From positions 1,191,982,691 to 1,192,046,690 of the forward strand of contig NC_090445.1 of the NCBI RefSeq assembly GCF_031143425.1: 64,000 nucleotides of DNA, read 5' to 3'. Below are positions 54,061-64,000 of this stretch, one piece after another. This stretch comes from Pleurodeles waltl (lineage: Eukaryota; Chordata; Amphibia; Caudata; Salamandridae). Position 1 is the first letter of the stretch. Each line of letters opens with the position of its first letter. Position numbers and translations under genes: made by a program. Below the pieces are notes generated by a model, which made no database searches, was not told where the DNA came from, and worked only from the letters and a program-made list of their open reading frames with translations.

Positions 54061-54704
54061 CCTTTTAGAGGTTTGGGCTGTAGCTGCATCTATAATTACT
54101 ATGGAAAAATGCCCAGAGGTCATGGAGGAGAGAGATGCCGGCCCTGGAGTGACTTGACAATGGCATACTGATGGGCGGCCTAGTTCTGGTGCAGGTTACA
54201 TCAGTGCTGGAGGGGCAGAACAGACATTGACCAGGTGAAGCCTGGTGGGCTGAGGGAGAGCCTTGTGTGGTTGTGGGGCAGGGCAGACTGGGCACCTGGG
54301 ACCCTGGAGGAACAGAGATCTTTCTTCTACTGTTTGAAGATCCATGTCTGAGAGCAGAGAGAGGGCCTGCTCAGGAGTGATTTGCAGACAGCCTGCTGAA
54401 GGGTGACCATCTGCACTAAAGGGCAGGGGCCAACATTGCAGCAGTGGAGCTGGGTGCTCCGAGGCAGTACCTTACGGTTGCTGCAGAGTGGCTTGATGGT
54501 GCTTTTGACTGAGTCCTGTGGCACCTCTCCTGTCCCACGAGGCCAGTGGCATAACTCAAAGGAACCTCTGAGTTGTAAGTTCAGCCAGCCTGCTGCACTG
54601 GTCAGCATTCTCCCCATCATGGTGATTGCAGGCACTGTCACCAGGCCGGTCAGCTGTCTGCTCGGGAGGAACTGAGGTGGGGCAATTGTGACAAGAAGGC
54701 TGGT

Positions 54705-55560
54705 GTGCAGAGGTGGACAATGGGCAAAAGCTGCTACAGGCAGATTAACCTGCACTTTGGTGCTAGACGTGCAAAGAGCGTCACAGGGGCAGACCCGGAT
54801 TTGCCGAGGGTGGAGGAGGCTGAGAGTGAGGACCCGGACATTAAAACACTCCTGCTGGACATACAGAGGAGCCTCACTTCCACTGGTAGCAAGATTGATA
54901 TGCTTACGGTCAGAGTGGATAAGATCTCAGCAAAACGGGATAAACATGAACAACCTATTATGGATGCCAAGGCTCTAGAGGATGACTAATCAGGGCATAA
55001 TGCCAAACCTCTTGATATGGCAAAAATACTGAAAGTCACTGGGAGACCAGGTCCCGCTGCAATAACCTCTGATGTATTGGCGTGCTGGGATGTACCAACT
55101 CTGGGAACATATTGAAGTATGTCGGGGCTCTCCTTAAGTCACTCTTAAGAGGGCCACATTTTGCCTCTATATGTGGTGGAGAAAGCCCACTGCTCTCTGG
55201 GCCTAGAAGCCCCTTCAGGAGCACCGCAATACCCATAATAGCGAGGCTACTGAATTTCAAGGATCGCAATACCATTCTCTTACTGGTGAGGGATAAGCGA
55301 GACCTTGTTGATGAGGGCAATGTCCTATCCATTATCCATCATTATGGACTTCACTCAATCGGTCCAAGTGGAGAGGTGAGAGTAATTCTCTCTGAAGTGC
55401 AAACTCCATTGAGCTGGCATTCCTTACACAATACTATACCATGCCCAGCTAAAGATAATGCAACGTAACATGCCACACATATTTCATGACCCGAAAAGCA
55501 CTGCCCCCCCTTGTGATCTCATATGAAATGGATGGCCTCCTGAGTGAGGAGGAATAGGGC
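54705..55560 (+). pseudogene. L1 ORF1 (RNA-binding protein), frame-shifted
   Basis: L1 ORF1 protein trimerises on the element RNA. The frame at 54750-54989 gives a coiled-coil-like stretch, DIKTLLLDIQRSLTSTGSKI then MLTVRVDKISAKRDKH. A second frame (55200-55370) gives the RNA-binding C-terminal block IPIIARLLNFKDRNTILLLV. At least two frame changes separate them, and the protein end is not clear. Confidence 0.72.
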
Positions 55561-57142
55561 CCCAGAAGGACACAGTATGACTCTCCTACTTTAATTGCTT
55601 CTATTTGATGGATGATGCTTCATGTTGCAAGGGCGATGCAGGCAGCCTAGTCCATCACGCACTACGTGGCTGTTGTGCACTCTGCAGCAGAGATAGCATT
55701 GGTCCTAACTGCAACTAAGACGTCGCCTTTTGGACAGCTACTTTCATAAGGTATTTGTGGCCAGCGTCCAGGTTACAGGACGTTGGTCTGCCAGCATTAT
55801 TGACTTCAGCCAGGGGTAAGCCCTGCGTACGCTACACACAGTGGTTCTAAGATGTAAAGGGCTGTTTGCACCATGCTGGTGCAAACAGGGAAGGAAGAGA
55901 GAGATTGTCCACCAGCTAACTGGGATGTCGGGTGTGGGTGGGTCTAGGGGGTTCAAAGAGGTCATCACAGCTATGTGCAGGTACTTACAGGCCTCAGCCA
56001 GAACACATTAACTGTACTATCACAAGAGCCTAGTGCAACACAGGGCGAGGTCATGCATCTCTACACTACAGCTTAGATCATCCAGACATCCAACAGAACA
56101 AAGCAGCCATGACTACATACCTCAGTTTTCTTCCCTGGAATGTCTGCCGGCTCAATATTCCCAAAAAGAAAAGACAAGTCCTTGTCTATTTTGACAGGCA
56201 CCAGATTCATGAGGCTTTCCTTCAGGAGACACACCTGTCCACAACTCCCACTTTGCCGCTAAGTGGTGGGGCTACAGGGCGCTGGTGACATATTTCTCCC
56301 ATGCTAGGGGCAAGGCTATCCTGATGTGGTGTCCCCTTTTGGGTCCTCCAAGAATGCAACAATACTCAGGGCATATTTAACCGGGTTAAGGGGCTTTTAT
56401 GTGGGAGACACATTACTTTTATAAACTTGTAAGTTCCCAATACCGAAGATGCTGACTTTATCACACACCTATGGCACAAGTGCTCTGCTCGATCACTGCA
56501 GCATATCCTGTCGAAGGGACTTTAATCTGGCCCTAGACTGACAAATGGACTGGTCAAATCCCAGTATTTGTGTCTACCACAAGGCTGCAACCCAAATGTG
56601 CGACCGCCATGGCTGCTGGACGGCAGGCTGACATATGGCGTAGGCGGCTCCCAAGAGACAGGGACAGGACACACATCAACACAACACACGCCTCATGTTC
56701 ATGGTTAGACTATTGGCTGGCCATGACAGAAGCATGCAGTTGAGTGAAAAAAGAGGTAGACCATTAAACCCAGATACTGTCGGACCATGCCCCATTCAAA
56801 CTTATTTGGACTTGTTGCTGGGCTTTTACATGCTGCTTGTCCCCATTGTCCCTTCCCAATAACGCCTTCAAAGAGGAAGTGCAGAGAGAGATTCTGAACT
56901 TTCTCAAGACAAATGAGGGCTCAATTGACTTCATAGGCACCATCTGGGAGGCCCTTATGGCGTACCTATGTGGTATATGTACTGCAAAGCAACACGGGGT
57001 TCATAGGCCTTTGCATACTCAGCTAGACATACTTGAGACCGAACTCAAGACATTAGAAAAACAATTATCAAAGGGTCTAGATGCATAGGGAATGGAGAAA
57101 CTCCATGCCATCCTAGATACATTTATAGTTACAGCAGACTTA

Positions 57143-57210
57143 GGGCCATATGTACGAACACTTTTTCCTATAGACACAGAATGGGTAAAAACCTTTGCTA
57201 CATCTGGCCC
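57143..57210. mobile_element. 68-bp palindromic MITE with TTA duplication
   Basis: Ends GGGCCATATGTACGAA and, inverted, GGGCCAGATGTAGCAA match at 13 of 16. TTA is duplicated at 57140-57142 and 57211-57213, the TWA pattern of Harbinger/Tourist elements. It lies within L1 ORF2. Confidence 0.75.
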
Positions 57211-59132
57211 TTAGAGCTGAAACTCTCCCACATATACTCACAGACCAGAGCATATGTGGAGGCTGAGCGTCCAAGTAGCACCCTAGCGGCAGTGCTGTAA
57301 GGCCACCTATCAGTAACCGCAATTGCTCTGCAACAAAGGGGCTCAGGGCAAACCCTCTATGAGGCAGAAGACAAACTTGAAGAAATTGTTTAGCACCTCA
57401 CTATATTACACACCTCACGAACAAGTTCACCTGCTAGATATTACACAGAGTACTTTGATTGCATAAGTATGGCTTGGTTAGCTGGCTCCAGAAGACAGTT
57501 TCTGTCTGTGCCTCTGACTCTTTATGAGATCACAACTGGGATCTCAAGTCTTCCTACTTACAAGGCTGAGTGCAGCAATGGCTTTCCCACAGGGTTTTAT
57601 AAGGCCTACTCTGCTCAGATTGTGCCCCTATTACTAAGAGCCTATAATGAGTTGATGGAGAGAGGCACACTCCTCTTTTTTCTAGAGAGCCTGTGCTCAT
57701 TACACTTTAAAGCCAGGCAAACCAAAAGTGCACTGTGATTCGTACTGCTCACTGTTACTCATAAACGTGGACACAAAAATCCTTGCTAAGGTTCTGGCTA
57801 ACAGACTACTTCGCCTACTGCTGGACCTTGTACAAAACGTAAACCAGGCAGGTTTTGTTCCGACGGGTCTACCTCTCATAATCTTTGCACCCTCTTAGCC
57901 TCTATGCATCAGCTGAATCCACAATTGAACATGGTGGCTGTCTGTCTTGATGCCACCAAAGCATTCAACTCTCTGGAATAGTCTTTCACTGTCCTTGAGA
58001 GCATGGGCTTCCCCGCCAGCTATATGCTCTGGATTAAGCTGTTATACTCTGGCCCAAATGCTAGGGTGAGGCTGAAGGGACTGTTGTCAGACCTTATATT
58101 GCTGTACAGGGGAACAAGACAGGTATTCCCCCTCTTGCCTCTGTTATATGCCATTCCGTCAAAGCAACTGGCCTGTGTGGTGCAGCAGATGCATACACAA
58201 TGTGGACTGAATGTCACGCCTCATAACCTTATCTCGTTATATGAGGATGACATGATCTTATACATACATGAACTGCCCATAATCTTATCCCAGTAATCAG
58301 AGAATTCTCATTGTATAGAGCACTATCGGGTATCATCGTTAACTGGGACAAATCATTATATCCCTTCTTATTCCTGGCACTCCTGTGACTGGGCTGGAGT
58401 ATCCCATTCTGTGGTGCCCATTATCAATGAAATATTTGGACATTTGGGTTGAGATAACAATCCAGTACTGTCCGAGAACTATAGGGTGGCCATGGCCAAG
58501 ACAGAAGATGAGGTGGAGAGGTGGCGCCACCAGCCTCTCTCTCAGCCCTGATAAAAATGGTAGTCTTGCCCCTGGATACTGTATTTGTTCTGTACCATCC
58601 CTGTGATGCCGACCAAGCAATTCTTTCTCATGCTGTGCTCATATATTATCGCTCCTACATAGGAGGGTAGACAGCCACAAATCCGCTGGGACACTCTCAC
58701 CCTGCCCTTTGAAAAGGGTGCCCTGGCAGCTACAGCGTTTGAACTGTATTACTTGTGCTCACAAGCACTCTTTGCTCATTACAGGGTGCATCCCCCACCT
58801 TATATGGCAGACACAGCGATTGAACAAGACCCTGTGTTACCCAACTCATTAATGGCCCTGCTCAGTCATTGGGCAATAGGTGGGTGCACAGAGATCTGTA
58901 CGTGGCCTGTACCCAAAAGGACTGGAACACCCTCTGCTGCAGGCTAAAACACACCACGCTTTATGCCCCAGCGCATTTTCTGACACACTTCCCGCTATCC
59001 CAACTCACGCAAGAACCACAGGCTCTTAGAAGACTACAATGCTTGGGGTTACACACAATGGAGGATGTGTATCTCAATGGGAGATTTGTTGATTACAACT
59101 CTATTACCTCTGCCACACAGTGACAAGTCCTT

Positions 59133-59303
59133 GGGCCTGATTTAGAACTTGATGGACGGAATATACTCTGTCACAAATGTGACGGATATCCCATCTGCCA
59201 TATTACGATCCCCATAGGACATAATGGGATCATATTTCGGTGGACAGGATATCCGTCATGTTTGTGACGGAGTATTACCCTCCACCAAGTTCTAAATCAT
59301 GCC
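59133..59303. mobile_element. 171-bp palindromic MITE, relative of the one in gypsy-2
   Basis: The left end GGGCCTGATTTAGAAC and the inverted right end GGCATGATTTAGAAC enclose a diverged palindrome with paired segments (GTCACAAATGTGACGGATAT against ATATCCGTCATGTTTGTGAC). The length equals that of 14729-14899. The two arms have diverged more here, so this insertion is older. The flanking duplication is not clear. Confidence 0.72.
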
Positions 59304-59990
59304 TTATGACTGGTTCACATAACTTCATTTAAAAGCAATCTGCAAGTTGTATAACCCATATTTTTTAGGGGTACTCCCCCAATGTGGGGCCCTTAAAGTG
59401 CACATTTCACATCCCTTCATTATAGAACTAGGGACCACAATGTCTACAACTATGCAGGCTGCAGGCCCAGCAGAGACTCAGAGGGCCAGGTTTGCATGGG
59501 AAACAGATCTCAGGGTGGCGGGGGGAGCATTCCTGGCAAAATCTGGCCATCCTGTTGTTAGTTTACTGGTCACTTAGCTTCGAATGGAAGGCTATGTCTC
59601 ATACATTTCATGCTCCTACACGCCTCTACAGCACTCCACTTGGCCTCTCTCAGCTCCGCCTACGCCATGACTATCGCTGCTTACTCTATGATGCCTGAGA
59701 TGTGTCCAGTCATACATGATTTCTGGTCTACGGCTGATATTCAATGTGATACTCGCCAGTCTGTCACTATTGCACTCCTGGTAGCTAAGAGATGGGTGGA
59801 ATGCTCCTGGATAAAGAATAGAATCTTTATGGGCCGGAAATGGCTACTTGACATGGGACACTGTCAGGAACAACTGGAGATTTATTACTCCACTCTGCCC
59901 CACGCCAACAGACAAAAAAATATCTGGGGCACCCTGCTGTCCTTTCTGCTCACTACTCCTGAAGCAGGTGTCTTAACTGGAAATTATTAA

Positions 59991-61440
59991 TGAGTGTTTA
60001 TGTATTTTGAAAATTGAATCATGTAGAAAATGAAATAACGTAGTAAATGATGCACACGTTTGAAAATGTGACCTTGAAGAATGGCCACCAGTGTTCATGA
60101 AATATACTAATTGATGATTAATATTGATGAAATATTGAAAATGTATTAGATTAATGTAGTAATATGTCATATTTAGGGTTATGAAATATGCTTTCGCTTA
60201 TTAATTGTAGGCCTTAACTTAGCGAGTGTCTTGGCCTAGTTTTGCCAGGCCTCATGCAGAAGCTGTATTTCTTAGCATTTAACAAAATGCTCACAGAGTG
60301 AACTAAACTGCGAAAAGTCCATTGTCTTATTAGCAGTGCTTAACCGAAGCTTTCTGTGGAAACCGACGGACAGGAGATGATGTCCACAGTAATGTAACAA
60401 CTTGTGTGCAATGTGTGTGAGATGTTCTTTCCCAGGACGCAAACAATGAAGACACTGACTGGAGATGAAGATGCAACAAATTTGTTACCTGACGAGCCGG
60501 ATGATGAGGACATCGTAAAATGGACCAATCAACTTCGTGTGAAGAGTGAAATATTAAAATTCATAGATTTGGTATAGAAATATTATTGGGTAGTGTATAA
60601 ACGTACGATTAACTGACCAATAGGGAATTAGGGGATAGTTTAGGTGATTTTGATATAACAACGTGACAGAGGGAAAAGACTTCAGACCTTATTCAGATCT
60701 TACCCCCTTATGAGATGCGATTTGAGAGAAGAAGAGATTTGAGATTCTGTCATTGGGCAATCGATTATTGACCTGAGGACGAAGACTGATTCTGCTTGCT
60801 CACCCATACTGTGAATAGGTAGCTATGACAATGTGACTGAATTGCATTTTTATGCCTTTTCTTTCTAGGTACCAACTGCGCTGCCTTGATAGTTTCCCTA
60901 GCTAGATGTTTTCTAAGTGTTCTAAATTGTTTTGCATGAAGCCCAACAAGCAGATGCTAAACTGGGTTAGATGAGGGTAGTCACATGACAACTGACTAAT
61001 TACAAGAACAAAGGTTTGATGAGTTATCTTGCTGAATTCTATGTATCACATATCCTTGTTGCAGCTGACTCTGCTTTTGACTTGCACCGTTCCCTTAGAA
61101 TGTGTTGTGATTCAAGCTTTGATTAGTTTGTGTTTCTTCCGCCACTTTGGTCAACCAGCATTGTTCTCATATGTGTTTCATTTGATATTGAGATGAATCT
61201 ACATTACTTTAGCATTGTTAATATAAGGGAAATAAACTTACTAAAGGTGTGGTTATTCATGGCTGAAAAGTCATGATGTGTGATATTGATTATTGATTTT
61301 GACTAATGATTATTGATTATTGTGTATTAATTATTGATTATTATTCATGTATTGGAGCTATGGTAAGAACATCTTAAACGAGTCAAAAGGTTCATCGACC
61401 TATTCGCGTCCCCTTGTAAGTTTATGCGCATAACACTACC
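59991..61440. other. unassigned AT-rich sequence
   Basis: No gene was recognised. A degenerate TGATTAT-rich microsatellite lies at 61270-61350. Confidence 0.5.
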
Positions 61441-62944
61441 AACAAACTGGCACCCACAACGTGCCAGGATCTTGGCCAATATGGATGTTGGAGGAGGAAG
61501 AGGTGGACAACCATGGTGTTTCCTCCCTCTTTATGGACTGAACTAGATCGCCTGCTAACCGCCTCTACAAAATGAGAATGCCCAGACTACTCTAGGTGGA
61601 ATGGATAAGCCTCATAAATATTAAGCTGCTGAACTGCTTTTCCATGTCTGTAAAGAAATGGTGTGCTGTAGTGTTGTACTATACTCTTCAAGATCTGGCA
61701 ATAATGCCGTTATGAAGATTTACCTGCACAAGTGTTTGCCCAATTATCACCACCCTGCATTGTTGTATTGTTACCTAATTAAACTGAAGATAGAAATGTA
61801 AAAAGAGATCTCAGCCTTCATTCAGTTCCAGCATTTTGGAAAGGTGGTCCAATCACTATTTTTTCCATAGGTAATATTCCGCCACATAAAATGTGACATT
61901 TAAGACTCCCTGGACAACTGTGAAAGCTTTGCAGGTTGTTCAAAAGTATAGTGATATCCCAATAACCGCCAATTAAGATCTGATGGATATAGATAGGCTC
62001 CTGACATTGGAAACAGCTTGGGTATAGCTGTTTTCTCAGATGGTTGCTAATGGCACTCTAAAATTACTTGAGACACATCAAGGTGAATTTCCATTCCCAA
62101 GAAGCACGTTTTTGTCAATCTCCACCTTCCACATTACACCTCACCATATTGTTCAATTAAAGAGGACACTTGACTGCTGCCCTACTATCCGTACCTTCTA
62201 TCTACAATTTTTATCACTTGCCTCAGAGGTTTCAGGGGGATTAGAGATATGGCCTGATAATCTACAAAACCTGTTGGGATTTGGGTCGCTGCAGAGGATT
62301 TGCAGTAGTCAATGATTTTCATGCATACCACTCCAAAAACTGTTCGGTTGAAACATCAATATTAGTTTTTAGCCTGGTAGCAGATTATAATACATGGTGG
62401 TCTGCAATCCCTATATACATGTCTGTGTCTCATTTCTTTGTAATGGGTGACTAGTGACAAACTCAGTCACTGATTAGAGTATTGTCAAACAATCCTATGT
62501 AGGAAATTCGGAGTGACCCCCGGCTGAACTGCTCGGCAGTAAAGTACCTTCTGCGAAAGTCCTATATTTTGAAACAGAAGCAAAAGCCAATGACACAAAT
62601 TGACATGAGATAATGCTACATAAAATCACCAATACCATAGACTATTACGTTTTAGATGATGAATCCTGCATTTTGCAAAGGTTTGGTTTGTGTCATACGG
62701 AAATCCACCTCACGTTTACCTCGGAATGATTAAAGGGCCAGCATGGAGCACTGTCTTGAATTGTTGATACAATTGTTTTGTACAACTGCACTTTACTCTT
62801 TTTAGGCCTCGTTTTAAGTATTGTTGTTTTATTTATGTTTATATTTTGCATTGTTTTTATCAATCAAGCAAATAAATATTTATAATCTTCAGTCACCGAT
62901 TATATAGAAAAGATATCAGAACTTGACTGTATTAAGTTATTGTA
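61441..62944. other. unassigned sequence, possibly an old LINE 3' end
   Basis: The open frame 62040-62315 weakly resembles the C-terminal part of an L1 ORF2 (FHITPHHIVQLKRTLDCC). A T-rich stretch with AATAAA at 62870-62875 could be a LINE 3' end. Neither is strong enough for a firm call. Confidence 0.35.
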
Positions 62945-64000
62945 GTCGGGGGGCATGGCTGGAGGTCACGCAAGATGGCCGCTGCTCTTTAGAGCTCCGT
63001 GAGGCTTCAGCACTTCCTGGAAAGAAGGAGATGTTTTCACATCAGAAATGATTAATTTCTTCAGCATTTTTGAGCACCGGAACTCTGCCGCTGCATAAAT
63101 ATGCCTTTATCTTACAGAGACATTGAGTTTTGAAGCAAGCCTCTGCACAAACCTAAACTTTCACAGAGATGTTTCTATTTGACTTTTATCTGCTTGCCTG
63201 GATGTGATTCTACAAATCTAGTTTCCTCTGCAATGGAATATTTATTACCTTCTGACAGCCAGCTGAACTTTCGACCTCTCTCTTCAAACACATTTAGCTG
63301 AGGTTTTCAACTTTCAGTATTCACTGGCAGCTCTTGTCAAGGAGCTCTTTCAAATTGCTCTTCATAACATGGTAAATGCTTTCCTTTGACGGAGGGGATT
63401 TTTTCCTTTTCAGAAGGTTCCCTTAAAACTAGCCACCAATTGTTTGACTATGTGCAGTAAAGTGCTTTGCTCTTGTGGTATTCTGTCATGCCTGTTATGA
63501 GAGAATAATTTAGGATTTTCTATTTGTATATTTTTTTATTATATTTTGCTCTGTTGTTGGAAACTTCTGGCAGCAGCTTCTCATCATAATATAATGTCAT
63601 CAACACCTCACATTGCTGGCTTCCTATTACCAAATTGCTGCTGGCTTTTATGGGGAGACCACATAATTCTCAGAGTTGCCAGTCATCATCTTTCTCCAAG
63701 TCTAATAATCCTCTTTGAGTGGTGCGCACACATATAACTAAATCTTCTCTACCATCAGCTTTAACACTGGATAGTGTTGCAGTCTTTTTAAAGGATTGTG
63801 CCTCTTCATCTCATGCTGCTGGCACAATTGCGAAACAAACATCTAACACCTCCTCCGTCAAGCGCCCAAAAAAGACCTTGATTCTCCCTCAAAATCACCT
63901 ACACATCTTACTCTAGATGATGTCATGGAGGAATTGCGTGGACTAAAGCCCTTTATGATGGACACTAATGCCTCCTTGCAACGTATTGAGGAGCAATGGT
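62945..64000 (+). mobile_element. 5' end of an L1-type LINE, leaves the window
   Basis: The sequence GGGGGGCATGGCTGGAGGTC followed by ACGCAAGATGGCCGCTGCT is the typical G-rich, AAGATGGCCGC-containing start of vertebrate L1 elements. The rest to about 63820 would be the 5' untranslated region. From about 63870 one frame gives LTLDDVMEELRGLKPFMM then DTNASLQRIEEQW, a helical ORF1 start, after one apparent frameshift. The element continues beyond 64000. Confidence 0.68.

Larger units (their letters stand above)
54070..59990 (+). mobile_element. decayed L1-type LINE, 5' region to ORF2 end
   Basis: GC-richer DNA at 54070-54700 looks like a 5' untranslated region. ORF1 follows, then ORF2 with endonuclease, reverse transcriptase and C-terminal parts on the plus strand. 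Many stops and frameshifts are present. Two palindromic MITEs (57143-57210 and 59133-59303) lie inside it. I could not find a poly(A) tail or target duplication. Confidence 0.78.
56109..59990 (+). pseudogene. L1 ORF2 (endonuclease and reverse transcriptase), heavily decayed
   Basis: ATG at 56109 opens WNVCRLNIPKKRRQVLVYF and HEAFLQETHL, the L1 endonuclease N-terminus. The reverse transcriptase region includes GISSLPTYKAECSNGFPTGF (57540s), VCLDATKAFNSLE and SLYEDDMILYI (58233-58262, with Glu in place of the Ala of Y-A-D-D). The C-terminal region (about 59750-59960) has ALLVAKRWVECSWI and KNIWGTLLSFL. Dozens of stops show it is an old copy. Confidence 0.77.

Noticed and set aside
61441..62315. 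Firm L1 ORF2 C-terminus
   Set aside because: The resemblance is limited to one short block; kept only as a low-confidence note.

Overview
This is a eukaryotic, almost certainly amphibian, intergenic window. I see no host gene, tRNA or rRNA. Nearly all of it is transposable elements nested in one another. A salamander (newt-type) genome is the best inference: giant three-gene Harbinger elements, Ty3/Gypsy elements of the Gmr1 and Tf1/sushi kinds, L1 and L2/CR1 LINEs, many palindromic MITEs, and a ~322-bp tandem unit carrying a hammerhead ribozyme like newt satellite 2.

Layout, left to right. 1-2164 is non-coding and holds a chain-of-hairpins repeat (472-1146) and a 135-bp hAT-type MITE (1318-1452). 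Gypsy-1 (2170-8669, minus strand, 5-bp duplication CACCA) is a Gmr1-like element with integrase upstream of reverse transcriptase and a SCAN-like gag. Harbinger C, old and decayed, runs from 8670 to 32240 and is split by other insertions. Gypsy-2 (11754-27078, minus, duplication CTGTG) is a chromodomain element of the Tf1/sushi type that landed inside the C transposase gene. Harbinger A (16943-26840, duplication TAA) landed in the upstream LTR of gypsy-2; the other LTR at 12405 is the matching empty site. A 171-bp palindromic MITE (14729-14899) also hit gypsy-2. A second chain-of-hairpins element lies at 32604-33243. Harbinger B (33354-42587) is an inverted relative of A, abutting a minus-strand LINE (42588-45230). 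That LINE is itself split by a 762-bp insert with two hammerhead ribozymes (44253-45014). 45.5-54 kb is mostly unassigned AT-rich sequence with an L2/CR1 fragment, a long-TIR element and a hAT MITE. A broken L1 fills about 54.1-60.0 kb, and the 5' end of another L1 starts near 62945 and leaves the window.

The Harbinger copies share one plan. There are two different Myb/SANT-like genes (Myb1, Myb2) and a two-exon HARBI1-type DDE nuclease. The tiny first exon of the nuclease lies near the far terminal repeat, so Myb2 and a long minisatellite sit antisense inside the nuclease intron. In both A and B the nuclease reading frame, splice sites and catalytic D, D, E are intact. In A and B Myb1 carries independent lesions. 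C is a pseudogene throughout.

All coordinates and motifs were read by eye. No alignment, folding or database search was run, so family names rest on motif recognition.
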